Origin: Psococerastis gibbosa
Lineage: Eukaryota; Arthropoda; Insecta; Psocodea; Psocidae
Length of the DNA: 64,000 bases
Assembly: GCA_963971405.1 (NCBI GenBank)
Contig: OZ020487.1
Span: 9,273,344-9,337,343, forward strand
Direction of reading: 5' to 3'
The notes under the pieces are model-generated. The model did not search any database, was not told the origin of the DNA, and was given only the letters and a program-made list of their open reading frames with translations. Both the position numbers and the translations under genes were made by a program. This document shows positions 52,535-63,584 of this stretch, piece by piece; positions within the stretch are counted from its first letter, which is position 1, and each line of letters begins with the position of its first letter.

Positions 52535-52817
52535 GTAGTAGTAGTAGTGTTCGTCGGGTTAATAATACGACCTAGGCCTCATTTGGGCCCATAGAGCGAC
52601 CCCGACTTGACTGTCCTATGCCAGCCCATAGGACAGTGGACCTCCTGATTATAGTGGATTCCGAACCACTTGGGAAACACAGTGAAGTCACACGATTAGT
52701 TCGGAGGTGACGGGACAAGTCCTACCATGTTTCCCTACCGGCACTGTGCACACGACCAAGTCATCTGCAGCTTTGAACCTGCTCCGGTCCGCTGGATTCA
52801 ACATGGTATGGCGGCCG
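52535..52817 (-). mobile_element. SINE-like retroposon, family C (intact)
   Basis: 283 bp flanked by GCGTAAACCCTA (52523-52534 and 52818-52829, 12 bp). Begins (GTA)n on the + strand and ends ATGGTATGGCGGCCG. It serves as the uninterrupted reference for the LINE insertion at 21117. The TSD length and simple-sequence end fit LINE-mobilised SINEs; no canonical pol III boxes are evident. Confidence 0.85.
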
Positions 52818-52883
52818 GCGTAAACCCTAAGTCCGCCACTGCCATACACCTAGGGCCAAGTTGTAAATCTACCCCTGATCGTA

Positions 52884-53264
52884 GGTGCCCATTCCATTGA
52901 CCGGCTAGGGCTATTTCCAACAACGGTGACGTGGTAGCAGACATTCGAGACTTAGGTGACGTTTCCACTGACCTCGCATTGCAGAATTGACGGAAATGTT
53001 TATTTTCCTCTATGCCATAGTTAAAATTGATCAATGATCATACAGTAAAATCACAAACAAACAAACTAAAATTAAAAAATAGCTTCATGGGATATGTTAA
53101 TTACAAATATTTTAATAGATTTCTATTAAAAAAAAAAAACATTTCCGTCAATGTCATTTGCAATCTGCAATGCGAGGTCGGTGGAGACTCTACCTAAGTC
53201 TTGAGTGTCTGCTACCACGTCACCGTTTTGGAAATAGCGCTAGCCGGTCAATGGAATGGGCGCC
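52884..53264. mobile_element. 381-bp Harbinger-like MITE
   Basis: Termini GGTGCCCATTCCATTGACCG and, reversed, GGCGCCCATTCCATTGACCG. Flanking GTA and ATA are degraded from a TTA/TAA duplication. Inner arms and core as at 30873-31256. Confidence 0.8.
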
Positions 53265-53654
53265 ATAGATCAAGGCCGAGGCAAATGATAATGTAATCAT
53301 TTAAAAAAAAACTCCATAAACTAACTGAATCAATAGTCATAAAACATAAGCTTTTGGGTGCGAGCCAGTAAACTCCTCTTAATTACCATATATCCCCCAT
53401 ATTATATTTCATTTTTGCTGCAAATCCCGCGATTCATAACTCTCGGAAACAACTCACGTTTTAGTATTTTACCCGGATTACTTAACGCCAAATATATTGT
53501 AGTAGTATATGGGGTCAGACAGTTTTGAGTGCCTTTTCTATGTATACCTGTATAATGAACTGCTGAGTACTGACCTCCATCGGCCCCAGCTGACGAATAT
53601 TTTGCATTGTGTATTTAATTGTTGGATATGTGGAACGTCTGGGGTTGATGCTTA
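53265..53654. other. No recognisable feature
   Basis: AT-rich; nothing identified. Confidence 0.4.
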
Positions 53655-53800
53655 TAATGCTACAAGCGGAGCTTGGGACCGCTTCGCGGCCCCGCCCCCC
53701 TTGCGCCTGCCGCGGGCGGCAGCTCGCCCCTGCGGGGCCTCGCATTAACGTGGTTCCCCTTGGCATTACGCAGCTCGCCCCTTCGGGGCTCGCATGACTT
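53655..53800. repeat. GC-rich island, copy 2
   Basis: TACAAGCGGAGCTTGGGACC, CGGGCGGCAGCTCGCCCC and CAGCTCGCCCCTTCGGGGCT. In reverse complement this shares GCGAGGCC, GGGCGAGCTGCCGCC and CCGCTTGTA with 48898-48990. Both strands are open for about 100 codons here because the island is GC-rich; no protein motif. Confidence 0.5.
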
Positions 53801-53865
53801 ATGTGAATGATCCCAAACCCTAACGAAGCAGTTAACAAATATGAACATTGGTTAATTGGTTAATT

Positions 53866-54760
53866 CATACTGCTTCCAATGAGACATTAACAAATCATTT
53901 TGGTGGAAGAGGTCAGGCTGTGGAATCCTGTTACTCTATGCATGAATTTCAAAGGTACACTTTAGACCTGTTTTCCGCCAAAACACTGATGGCTATGGCT
54001 TACCAAATCACTTGAGCCCGAACGAAGAGGCGGATAGTTAAACTGAATATATCTCTGGAAAGAGTAAGACAGGTGGAAGAGAACTAAAGTAGTTTAAAGT
54101 TTTCAAAATGATATCAAAACCTCCGAAAACGCGGCCGAAAAAGCCTATTTTAGCTGAAAATCGAAAAATTCGGGCGCACCCCGTCACGTTTCCACCCCCC
54201 AAAGCCGAACCTCTTGCTTGATCACAACAAATTTGGCATGACCTAAACGAAGAATTGCTTTAAACCCGCCCATGCAATTGAAATGGGATTGCTGGAAATT
54301 AATTTTTTCGCCTGGTTTTTTTAACAATTTTGTGTTCCACTCGTGTTTAAGGGGTGAAGGGGTGATTTTGAAATTATGTATTTATACTCGTTTTAAAGCT
54401 TTACTCATACTGCTTCTAATAAGACAGCATTAAAAATTAATTTCGGTTAAAAATTGCATGCTGCGGAATTTTTTTACTCTATGCATGTATTTGGAAATAT
54501 ACCCTTTAAACGGTTTTTCGTCAAAACAGGGACTGCTTACCAACTCACCTGAGCCCGAACGAATAGGCGCATAGCAAAACTCAATATATGACTGAAAAGA
54601 ATAAGAACCGTGGAAAAGAACTAAAGAAGTTTTAAGTTTTAGAGTTGATATTAACACCCCCAAAAACGCGGCCTATTTTCGCTGAAAATCGGAGAATTTG
54701 GGCGCACCCCCTCACGTTTCCATCCCCCCTTGCCCCATCACATCATGTATAGCATGGCAT
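53866..54760. repeat. Diverged tandem pair, ~540-bp period
   Basis: TTCATACTGCTTCCAATGAG (53866) and CTCATACTGCTTCTAATAAG (about 54404) begin two copies. Both carry TTACTCTATGCATG, GAGCCCGAACGAA, AAAACGCGGCC, GCTGAAAATCG and GGGCGCACCCC followed by TCACGTTTCCA. The second copy ends at CCATCCCCCCT. No frame is conserved, so this is not a gene family. Confidence 0.75.
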
Positions 54761-55214
54761 GAAAGAGTAAGAATGGCAAATACAGTGATATAATTTTAAT
54801 TGAGGTAGGTCCAAAGGTCTGGCTAAGGCATTGCGTTGAACCCTCCAATGCTTTCTTATGGAATTTTTCGAACCGATTATCGCTCCTGTACCTGATCAGG
54901 TTCTGACCTACACGAAAACCATCTGCCGATTTTTCTCTAAATTTTGAGTGTAGCCGCAAGTTTCTGGTGCCAGTGGGTCCCAAGTTATGGCGAGTCAAAG
55001 AAAGTGCCTACATACATACATACATACATACTCACGCGGGGAAGTGGTTTGATTTTTATAAAGATAGATATATACATATATTATATATCTATTGCCTATG
55101 ATTACCTCTCTTATTACCTTTGTAAACATTTTTGTCACTCATTGAGGGTAAAATTATCCTTTAAATTTTAACGTCATACAAATTATAATGAAAAACACAG
55201 AACCGAAACTAAAG
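54761..55214. other. No gene; CATA microsatellite
   Basis: CATACATACATACATAC run at about 55009-55030 following TGGGTCCCAAGTTATGGCGA. No coding sequence. Confidence 0.4.
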
Positions 55215-55459
55215 AACCGGTCCGAGTTTACTCGAACATGCTTTCCAATTTATCAAAATTAGTAGATAGAGAAAATGACTAATTTCATGGTAAATAATTT
55301 TCTTATGGTTAAATTTCCGATATCTCAGGGGGGGGGGTGTGGGGGGGTTGTCCACCTGACGTCACTGGAGGTGAGGTAAATTCTAGATAGGTCAGACCAA
55401 CACATTACCCCACAGCAATACTGGCAGGGCACGCAATGCATTCGAGCGTAAATTTTCTA

Positions 55460-55491
<32 letters not shown>

Positions 55492-56095
55492 CATTTTTTT
55501 GTACAAAACAAAATACTTTTCTGGGAAAGCAACCTATCCGGTTTCGTTATGCAATTTAACACCTAAAACATACCTGAAATCAGAAATCATCGATAGAAAG
55601 GTTTCGCAGAAAAATTATTTTTTAGTCATTTTTCATGAAAATTTAGTTATTTTTATTTTTTTACCCCCAGAAGCAAACTATGAAGGGGCAAGCGACCCCC
55701 CGCATTTTATCAACATTAATAACAACTACAATATATGTGAATTTAAAAGAAATAGTTGCAGCCATTTTCGAGAAATAATGTTTTTAGACGTTTTTTTGGA
55801 GCTTTTTTTGTGAATAAACCCCCCCCCCCCCCCCAATTGAGTTAGCCCCAAATAAAAAAATGGTCTCGAGGTATGATTTTTGTGAATCTAGATGCCGAAT
55901 TTCATCAAAATCTACCGAGTAGTTGGCCCGGAAATCGATGCACAGACAGACAGACAGACAGACAGACATTTCGTAAAAACCACTTTTTTGGGTTCCTGGG
56001 ACCATAAAACGTGTAAATCCGTTGAAATCTCGGAATCGAAAATTTCGACCGTCACAAAGCTTTCCTTATACTACGTATAAATTGGAAGGCAAATA
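55215..56095 (-). repeat. ~880-bp repeat, family A (well preserved)
   Basis: AACCGGTCCGAGTTTACTCG start, TACGTATAAATTGGAAGGCA end. Contains an A run of about 30 at 55466-55491, a C run at 55818-55834 and (CAGA)n at 55944-55966. Nearly the same as 22320-23150. Confidence 0.85.
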
Positions 56096-56279
56096 TAGGC
56101 TAATAATATAAAAATATTTTTCCATGAAATAGTTTGATTGATTTTTAGCTTTTAAAAGATTGTTCCACCACTTCCACCAATGTTTTGTAGCTATAACCTT
56201 CAGCCCACACTTCATTTATGTAGGCATGCATAAAGCCAGCCGGCATTGGGCTATTAAAAGGCCACTATTATTCGCCCCC

Positions 56280-56545
56280 CCCCCCTCCGACTCCTATCTG
56301 TACTTGTTTAAGTCATGCTTTCGCTTGTTTCATTGCGTCAATGGTAAGCTTGTCTCAGCTTGTCCATTATCGCTTGCAGCCTGTGTAGGTTGAAATCGAG
56401 AACGTATACCAGTTTGCCAATGGCCAAAAATTCATACGGAAACAATAGAAATAAGGTAATCCATGGGGTCGTTGGCATTGGACAAGGGATCTATGGGCCA
56501 GTGATAAGTAGGCCTGGGTCCATAAAAAGTCTTGTAAAAACAATA
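56280..56545 (+). repeat. Family D (uninterrupted)
   Basis: GTTTAAGTCATGCTTTCGCT, TCAATGGTAAGCTTGTCTCA, TCCATTATCGCTTGCAGCC and GTATACCAGTTTGCCAATGG. It preserves the empty site for the MITE at 16581. The small open frame across it is not a gene. Confidence 0.7.
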
Positions 56546-57029
56546 ACCAATACCTTGTGAAAGATTGTTCCACCAATGTTTTGTATCAATAACCTTCAGC
56601 ACTGGACAATATAAATTGCCAAAATTATTTGCCTCCCCCCAAGTCCGAGAGCCGGTCAGGCCCTACCCCGGAGCGGCGATACCTTTCAAATGCAGAGCAA
56701 TAACTTATCCGTTTACACGTAAGCTAAAGTAACTGAAGAACGCAATATTAAAGCAATTCTTTAAATGGATGGATATTAAAAAGCTAATAAAAAGCTGGAA
56801 GGGTATTGGATTACAAAGAGGCAGACAGAGAATACGAGGGTATATTGAAATTTCATTGTAACGCAAGTTATGAAAGTGCTCATGCAATCTACCTGAAATA
56901 TATTTTTCAACTGGATGGCAAGAGAACGACACAAATTCCGAGTAGCCTATCACTAAATTGATTGTATATGCCATTTCATTTTTCTAATTTAATCTTGTTC
57001 AGTAACATCAACAAGATATGTAGCAAATA
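56546..57029. other. No recognisable feature
   Basis: ATTGTTCCACCA...TGTTTTGTA occurs at both 56160 and 56563, a short direct repeat bracketing family D (possible duplication). Otherwise nothing recognised. Confidence 0.4.
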
Positions 57030-57065
57030 GGCAAGAAAGAAAGAAAGTTGTCTTTATTTTCCATA
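57030..57065 (-). mobile_element. Solo LINE tail
   Basis: GAAAGAAAGAAAGTTGTCTTTATTTTCCATATGG-type sequence: the reverse complement of the LINE end at 18970-19005. Probably an extreme 5' truncation. Confidence 0.55.
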
Positions 57066-57104
57066 TGGGCGAATTTCGGGACTTTCGGTCGACTCTTCCA
57101 ATTA

Positions 57105-57320
57105 ACCCAGGCGTATGAAGAACTAGTAGAATCCGGGCTAATGGGCCGTGGTCGATATGAAAGTGAACTTCCAAACGTTTCGTTAACAGCTGCGACACTG
57201 AAGATGTTGACCACGGCTGCTGACGAAGCATTTGGAAGTTCACTTTCATATCGACCACGATCAGCCCTGATTCTACTGGTTCTTCATATGACTCCGGCCG
57301 TAAAAGTCTTTTGAGTTGCA
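57105..57320. mobile_element. Family B foldback
   Basis: GAAGAACTAGTAGAATCCGG, GGGCCGTGGTCGATATGAAA, CTTCCAAACGTTTCG on the left; CGAAGCATTTGGAAG, TTTCATATCGACCACG, CTGATTCTACTGGTTCTTC on the right. The right end ACTCCGGCCGTAAAAGTC is as in the other copies. Confidence 0.8.
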
Positions 57321-57364
57321 TTAACCCAGCTATTAAAGATTTGGCAGGAGGCACATATAAATAA

Positions 57365-57560
57365 ATAAGGAATTTTTTTGTTCTATTACTAAGCCAACCT
57401 AGCGGAGTTAGGGCTATCTTACACTCAACTAGGAAGGCCCGGGACCGCCTGATTTACATGCCCTCCGAAGCATGGCCAGAAAATGTAAGAAGTGTAACAA
57501 CAACAACAACAACCTTTCTTTCGGGTGAAGGTCAGAGTCCGTACCACTACTTTACATGTC
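57365..57560 (-). repeat. tRNA-derived SINE, family 2
   Basis: GCCAACCTAGCGGAGTTAGG and GCCCTCCGAAGCATGGCCAG match other copies. The B-box region is replaced by an (AAC)n expansion at about 57496-57515. Confidence 0.75.
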
Positions 57561-57667
57561 CTGGAGGCAATGTCTCATCTCTTTTATATGTAGAACTCCA
57601 ATTTGCCTTTATTGCAGAACTTTAATATTCAAATGCCACGTTTATTATAGTATATGAATTTGACTTA

Positions 57668-57809
57668 GGCGGCTATTCTACTTGTCAATAATCCGCCATT
57701 TGTGCTGAAATAATTGATGAGATTATTATTTTTTACTCTAAATACAATCAAAAATCTCATCAATTATTGATGCATAATTGACGGAATATTGACAAGTGGA
57801 ATAGCCGCC
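57668..57809. mobile_element. 142-bp Harbinger-like MITE, TTA TSD
   Basis: Termini GGCGGCTATTCTACTTGTCA and, reversed, GGCGGCTATTCCACTTGTCA. TTA at 57665-57667 and 57810-57812. Arms run through ATAATTGATGAGAT / ATCTCATCAATTAT. Confidence 0.85.
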
Positions 57810-58059
57810 TTAAACGCGTCAGCTGTCCTTTCTTAAATTCCTTCCAGTAAAAATTCCGTTATTTGAGAATTGAAAAATGCACTCCCATAAGATATGTGAC
57901 ATAATTTAATGGAAAAATATTTCAAGTGAAAATGAAATAAATTGAATTCAGACAGGACATGCCACCGCTCATGTGTCAAATCATCAAATGCCATTATTCA
58001 CTTGCCAAGATGTGAGATGTTGCATTAAAGTAGACAGCATTTCTGACAGAGTTTGAGAC
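57810..58059. other. No recognisable feature
   Basis: AT-rich spacer. Confidence 0.4.
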
Positions 58060-58225
58060 GGGATTAGCGGAAAACACGTGTAGGGCACTTTTTCGTCCTA
58101 GGGCTGGGAAACTGGCTCTGAAGGCCGAAGAACTCAAGAGTCAACGGCATAAAGATGCAGAAGCAACGGGTACCCACTGAATTACAATTCCCTATTATTG
58201 TCATCGGGCCTAGAATTGCCATAAT
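58060..58225 (+). repeat. LINE 5' leader-like fragment
   Basis: GGCCGAAGAACTCAAGAGTC, AACGGCATAAAGATGCAGAA and CCACTGAATTACAATTCCCT resemble the 5' part of the retroposon at 18584-18940. No coding continuation. Confidence 0.45.
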
Positions 58226-58664
58226 GGTCGCCAATCTTCAAAAGAACAGGCATTGTAAGATGAAAACAGCATATTTTAAATATAAATAAATAATGATCGT
58301 ACATAGATTTCTATGAGTGAGATGGGACATTTCAGCCCGCCAAAAGATATTTTTGAATCTTGGGGCCACTAACTTGGGGCGGGTCCAGGACAGATTTTTG
58401 GAGGGGGCCATTCCGGGAAAAGAGGGTGTAGCCTACCAAGCCAAATTAATTTTTAGCGATTGCCCAATTGGTGTGTTTGTTAGCGAAACAAGGCACATTG
58501 GAACATGGAAGACATATTCATGTTACATTCAAGATGGCGGCCAACTAAATAAACCGTTCTTTGCCGCTCCTAATTTTATTAATGATAATTTCAGTAAAAT
58601 ACAGTTTTATTTCACTCTTTTTTGTGTAATATTGGTGACTTGATCATATTGGAAGCAATCTAAA

Positions 58665-59382
58665 ATGAATTCAGAATTACTCACTTTGTTGGAGGAAATG
58701 AAGCTGATTCGTTACGACCTAGACAAGGTGAAAGCTGATGGAACAATACAAGTAAAGATCAAACTGTAAGTTTAATTGACACCAGATTCACAGACTTTAC
58801 AGCCAGTGTTGACATATATAGGTCAGCTAGAAAAATCAGTCACAAACATAGATAGGACACGAACAGTGCAGCCGAAGAAATTGCCTGCTGCCGCACGGTA
58901 TACCTGAGGGCGATAGCAAAGAAAGCCCGACGCAGGTAGTGGTAGACACGTTAGAGCAGACTGGTCTTCCAAAAATTAATCTATCAGAAATAGACAGAAC
59001 CCATCGCCTGGGTCCCCCTCGGCCAGATAGTTCCAAGCCTCGTCCAATAATAATTAAATTTAAAGGCTATGAAGCTCGAAGCCAAGTTTTTATAAACAAA
59101 AGGAAGCTTAAAGGAACTGGAGTATCAATTACCGAATCGCTTACATCAAGCAGAATGGCAACCTTGAAAGCAGTCCAAGGGCATTTTGGTCAACAGAACG
59201 TCTGGACGATGGATGGAGTAATCATGGCGGCACACAACGGAAAAAAGCACAGGTTCACTTGTCTTACAGATCTGCACAAATACACAGGCAGCACTACACC
59301 ACTCACTCCAGGTTCAACGGAAGTACAGCTATTAAAATTACGAAAGCGACCACCACGTACCGGGACAAATAAAAATACTTAG
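58665..59382 (+). pseudogene. LINE ORF1-like RNA-binding protein
   Basis: ATG at 58665 begins MNSELLTLLEEMKLIRYDLD, a likely coiled-coil start, but stops after about 35 codons. The next stretch is frameshifted. From about 58880 one frame is open to TAG 59380-59382: LLPHGIPEGDSKESPTQVVV, IDRTHRLGPPRPDSS, KPRPIIIKFKGYEARSQVF and RMATLKAVQGHFGQQNVWTM, ending in a Lys/Arg-rich tail. This is the pattern of ORF1 proteins of many CR1/jockey-like LINEs, which also resembles the baculovirus FP25K-type domain. Chaperone and RNA binding are the family role; function here is lost. Confidence 0.7.
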
Positions 59383-59984
59383 TCCAGAATAATATTAGCA
59401 CGTTCCCAACAATGCCGAGGTTACCGCAGGACTGGACAATTCTGGAACTTTACTACGTTTGGCCCCTATAGGTAACGAGCACTGTAGGCCCTTGGTCGGT
59501 CATTATGAGAAGTTCGGTATGTAACAACTCATAGCCTATTTGGAAAATTAATGAATTTTTGGCAAATACTTTTTAGTAAAATGAGAAATAAGACTTTAAC
59601 TAACTGTTATATAGTATATACCAAGACCAATGGCCTATATAATATAAATTTAATTATGGCTAAATGTTCTGTTTATGTAGCCTACGTTATATTAAAAACA
59701 CATTACAATCATAAATAAAACAAAAATCAGTGATTTTATAGACTGCACGTATTGGACTTATAAGTATAGTAATTTCGTTACCATTATTAGGTATTTTTTC
59801 GTATACTCACTGTGTATAGCCTACTGTATTTTGTTGTCTATAATCAAAATGCGGCAATGGAATTGTGTAAATTGCGGAAACTGATTTATTGAAAGAAATT
59901 GAAAGCGATGAAGTAATAAAAACCACTATTAGCGATAATAAACTAGAATTATATTATTTTAGAACTGAACATCTCAAGATAATC
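59383..59984. other. Spacer between ORF1 and ORF2
   Basis: AT-rich with stops in all frames. It is longer than usual for an inter-ORF gap, so it may include decayed ORF2 N-terminus or an insertion. Confidence 0.4.
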
Positions 59985-60660
59985 CAAATGAATATTAGAA
60001 GCATAAACAGAAATTTCAATTAATTTATTATCTTATTGTCTTCATTAAGCATCAATTGGGATGTAATTGTATTAACAGAAACCTGGCATTCTGGGAGGGA
60101 TGGGAGTAATTATTATATACAAGGTTTGGACTCTTTTTTTAATTATAGCTCAAAAAATAGATGCGATGGGGTAGCTGTCTTCTGCCGATCTGGACTCAAT
60201 GCTACATTTACACCTCTGAACATACAAGGATGCAACTCATCTATCACTACATTCTCGTTCCAGAACAAACAGCACCAACTTTTATCAATCTACCGATCAC
60301 CCTCAGAAATACCAACACTTTTTAATGAGAGTTTGGCGGAATATGTACGAACGAAATCAAATGCAGAAGTTTTCACTCTGACAGGAGACATAAATATATT
60401 AACATTCTAACAAAAAACCCACAAGAGGATACACAAAACTACCTTGATATTGTAGCATCTGCTGGACTCCACTCAGCAATTAACGAATACACCCGTGTTG
60501 ACACCCACTCCCAATCATGTCTGGACCATTTTTTCACATCAGCAACAGTAAGAGCTACAGGCTATGTCATACGCACATATGTAACGGACCATTACGCTGT
60601 CGCACTTACAATCAAGCACGGAAATCCACCATTGAAGCCTACTTAGAAACTCAAAGTAAA
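59985..60660 (+). pseudogene. LINE AP-type endonuclease domain, frameshifted
   Basis: The frame reads MNIRSINRNF (catalytic Asn region), an early stop, then WDVIVLTETWHSG (catalytic Glu), YRSPSEIPTLF and TLTGDIN. At about 60395 the frame shifts and continues NPQEDTQNYLDIVAS, SQSCLDHFF and YVTDHYAVAL (catalytic Asp-His). All the usual endonuclease landmarks are therefore visible, in order, across one stop and one frameshift. Confidence 0.75.
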
Positions 60661-60839
60661 AACAGTCATTGATGACAATATTTTGGCTGCTAGGCTCACC
60701 ACGGAAAATTGGTATGACGTAATGAATACAGAAGATGTTAACATTAGTTCAAACAACTTTATAGAGATATTGAAAAAACACATAACATCAAGAGGAAAAA
60801 ACAAAAACTATATCGAATAGTCGCACCAAGCTTAAGCCC

Positions 60840-62840
60840 TGGATGACATCAGCTTTGCTCACCTCATTGAGAAATAGGGATAAGCTTGGTTTGAAATTAA
60901 AAAAACATCCGTTCTTCCAAAGGATAAAGAGCAGCTACCTGCTCCACAGAAATATGCTGAAGACTCTCATGGCAAAAACGAAAAATGATTACTACCAAGA
61001 AAAAATTAAAGAAAATATCACAAACCCAGCTAAGACATGGAGAATTATAAATGAAGTGACTGACAATAATACAAAGGATAAAAAACGAGTGATAAACCAA
61101 ATATTTAACGAAAGAGGTCAGCTGTTAACAGCGAAAAATAATCCTAAAGAGCTAGCAAACGAATTTAATACTTTTTACGCTAATATGGGAAAAAGCTTGC
61201 TTCTGTAATCACGACCCCTGGATTGAATCACACTCTACCCATAAATCCACACACTCTTTTCCTCACACCTGCAGACACTCAAGAAATACGTAACTACATA
61301 AGTCAACTGAAAAGTAATTCCGCTCCAGGGGCAAATGGAATCACAGCAATGATGCTCAAGACACATGCAGAGAATGTTCAAGAACCGCTTAAACACATAA
61401 CAAACCTGATTCTAACCAGGGCAGAATTTCCTGACATCTGTAAAATGGCCCAAGTTACACCAGTTTACAAAAAAGGTGATAAAACGGATGATATGAATAA
61501 TTATAGACCTATATCTCTCACATCAACTGTCAGTAAGATTTTTGAAAAGGCGATTAAGGAACGTGTTGTAAATTTCCAGGAAAGCACCTCATTTTTTGCA
61601 GAAAACCAATATGGATTCAGAAGTAATCGAAGCACACAGGATGCACTCACTAAACTTACCGCACTATTATACCAACATCTCGACTCCGGCCAACACCCGC
61701 TGTTCGTGTTTTTAGATGTGCAAAAAGCATTCGACACAGTCTCACACGAAATACTTGGAGAGAAATTAGAGCAAGCCGGGCTCCGGGGACTAAGTCATAA
61801 ATTGCTTACGTCATACCTGAAGAACAGACAACAACAAGTAAAAATCCATTCAACGGATGAAAATCATTCATCAAGCAGCACTTCATGTAACATATGGCGT
61901 TCGACAAGGAACAGTGTTAGGAGCAGTCCTGTTTTTGATATATATCAATGAGCTACTCAAAATTAACTTCGACTGCACTGCCATAGGATTTGCCGATGAT
62001 ACAATTTTGTACTTTCACGGACCAAATTGGAAAGAAGTTCACGAAAAGGCTGCATCCACCCTTACGAAAGTTAAGAACTGGCTGGACGATAACCTATTAA
62101 CCTTGAATATATCCAAAACAGAATATATGACGTTCAGTGCCACATCAACAGGACAACCAGCTGAATCAAAGGTTCAACTCCATAGGAATAGCTGCGAACT
62201 TATTAAGCGATGTATATGTGAACATATCAAGCGAACGAGTGAATACAAATATCTTGGGGTCACAATAGACTAATACCTACGTTCGGAACAGCAGGCTTTA
62301 AATACAGCACAGCGGCTTAGAAAAACAATATACAAATTCAGGTGACTAAGAAAAATAATTGACAAGGAAGGAATCAGACAGGTGTATTATGCAATAGTAC
62401 AAACAATTTTACAGTATGGTATCCTAGCCTGGGGAGGTGCAGCTGATAGCCACTTAGGGACAATAATAATAGCTCTTAGAGCAGTGCTAAAAGTTGCTAT
62501 GGGTAAGCATCGCCTTCATCCATCTAGAACTCTATTCAATGACCTACAAGTACCTACACTTGAAACTACCTACATTACACAGCTCTTGCTATATAGATAC
62601 ACACACAGCACTCCTGAAGACTACATACAACACTCACAAGGAACCAGATTGACTGAAGAGAGCTGCCTCAGAACCCCAACTTTTAGAATTACTTTATTTC
62701 AGCATTCACACTACTTTCTCTCAGTAAAAGCTTACAATTTGCTCCCTCTATCAGTTAAATCAGCATTAAATCTATTTACAAAGATAAAATTAAAAAAACA
62801 ACTCAGCCAATACCCCAAAAACCGTCCTTTATTGTCCTAA
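60840..62840 (+). pseudogene. LINE reverse transcriptase, multiply broken
   Basis: Frame 1 (60843-61208): SSYLLHRNMLKTLMAKTKND to ANMGKS. A +/-1 shift near 61195 leads to 61223-61951: LKSNSAPGANGITAMMLK, YRPISLTSTVSKIFEKAI, FRSNRSTQDALTKL and FVFLDVQKAFDTVSHE (motif A). A second shift near 61890 returns to the first frame: YGVRQGTVLGAVLFLIYINE (motif B), then FADD at 61989-62000 (motif C) and YLGVTID. In-frame stops follow at 62271-62273 and about 62343, and the frame resumes IVQTILQYGILAWGGA to FLSVKAYNLLPLSVKS, stopping at 62838-62840. Confidence 0.82.
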
Positions 62841-62985
62841 CAGCCACCCAGAATGTCAGCATGTTTTTTATTGTATTGCATGTTTAGTCATCGCAACTAA
62901 AATTTAATAATAATTATTAGCTTATCGTAGTTTTTAGTTTTTAGTTTTTAATTTTAGCTATTAACTATATTAAAAAAAAACTCAG

Positions 62986-63584
62986 AATTGGCTTCTAAAT
63001 TTATTAAGTTTATTTTCCTCCTTTACATTTTTATTTCTTTTAAATGTAGCTTTCAATTATTTAATTCGTTAATAATATTTTTCACGTACTATAGTAGTTT
63101 GGAGTCTTTTGCAGCGCACCTCTTGCCTAAAAAATATTTGTGGAGGGAAACGACTATTTATCTCTACTATATGTACATGCAACGGTAGCAATACGATATT
63201 GTGGACGGCAGCCATGTTAGATAATAATAAGCTGATTCCGACACTGTTGCATAATCACGTTTTTGTAGTGTTGACAGAAATAAAACCTTTACGACAATTT
63301 TACATTGCGATCCGTGGGGGCCCTTTAAATACGCCCACCACCATTCCCAGCTCTTCCCTCGTATCACTTAATGGCAAGCGGTTGCTAGGTAACGCCATTT
63401 AAATAAAACAGGGCTCTGAGGTGTCGTGATGTGCAACTTGGCATTGGCATTACTTTTCAACATGGGTTGTACAGCGATCCCGTGGGTTTTTACTGCTTTT
63501 ACCTGGAATTCTCTGCAAAAAGGCACAACACTGTACCTTATTTGGCAAGATGGGTAGTATTTTTTCCATGCCTGTATGTCGTGC
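62986..63584. other. No recognisable feature
   Basis: AT-rich, with short open frames lacking motifs. GGTTGCTAGGTAACGCCATT near 63383 is notable but unexplained. Confidence 0.35.

Larger units (their letters stand above)
58650..62985 (+). mobile_element. Near full-length decayed LINE (ORF1 and ORF2)
   Basis: ORF1-like region 58665-59382, spacer, then ORF2 with endonuclease (about 59990-60660) and RT (about 60840-62840), then an AT-rich 3' UTR ending near an A run at about 62972-62980. The domain order and the C-terminal motifs suit the CR1/jockey group. Several stops and frameshifts make it non-autonomous. No TSD identified; the 5' limit is uncertain. Confidence 0.8.

Noticed and set aside
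53509-53848. Overlapping open frames on both strands, about 60-107 codons
   Set aside because: They follow from the GC-rich island lacking stop codons; the peptides have no motif and the two strands are equally open.
58317-58643. 108-codon frame upstream of the LINE ORF1
   Set aside because: No recognisable motif and no start or splice evidence; it may be part of the LINE 5' region or chance.
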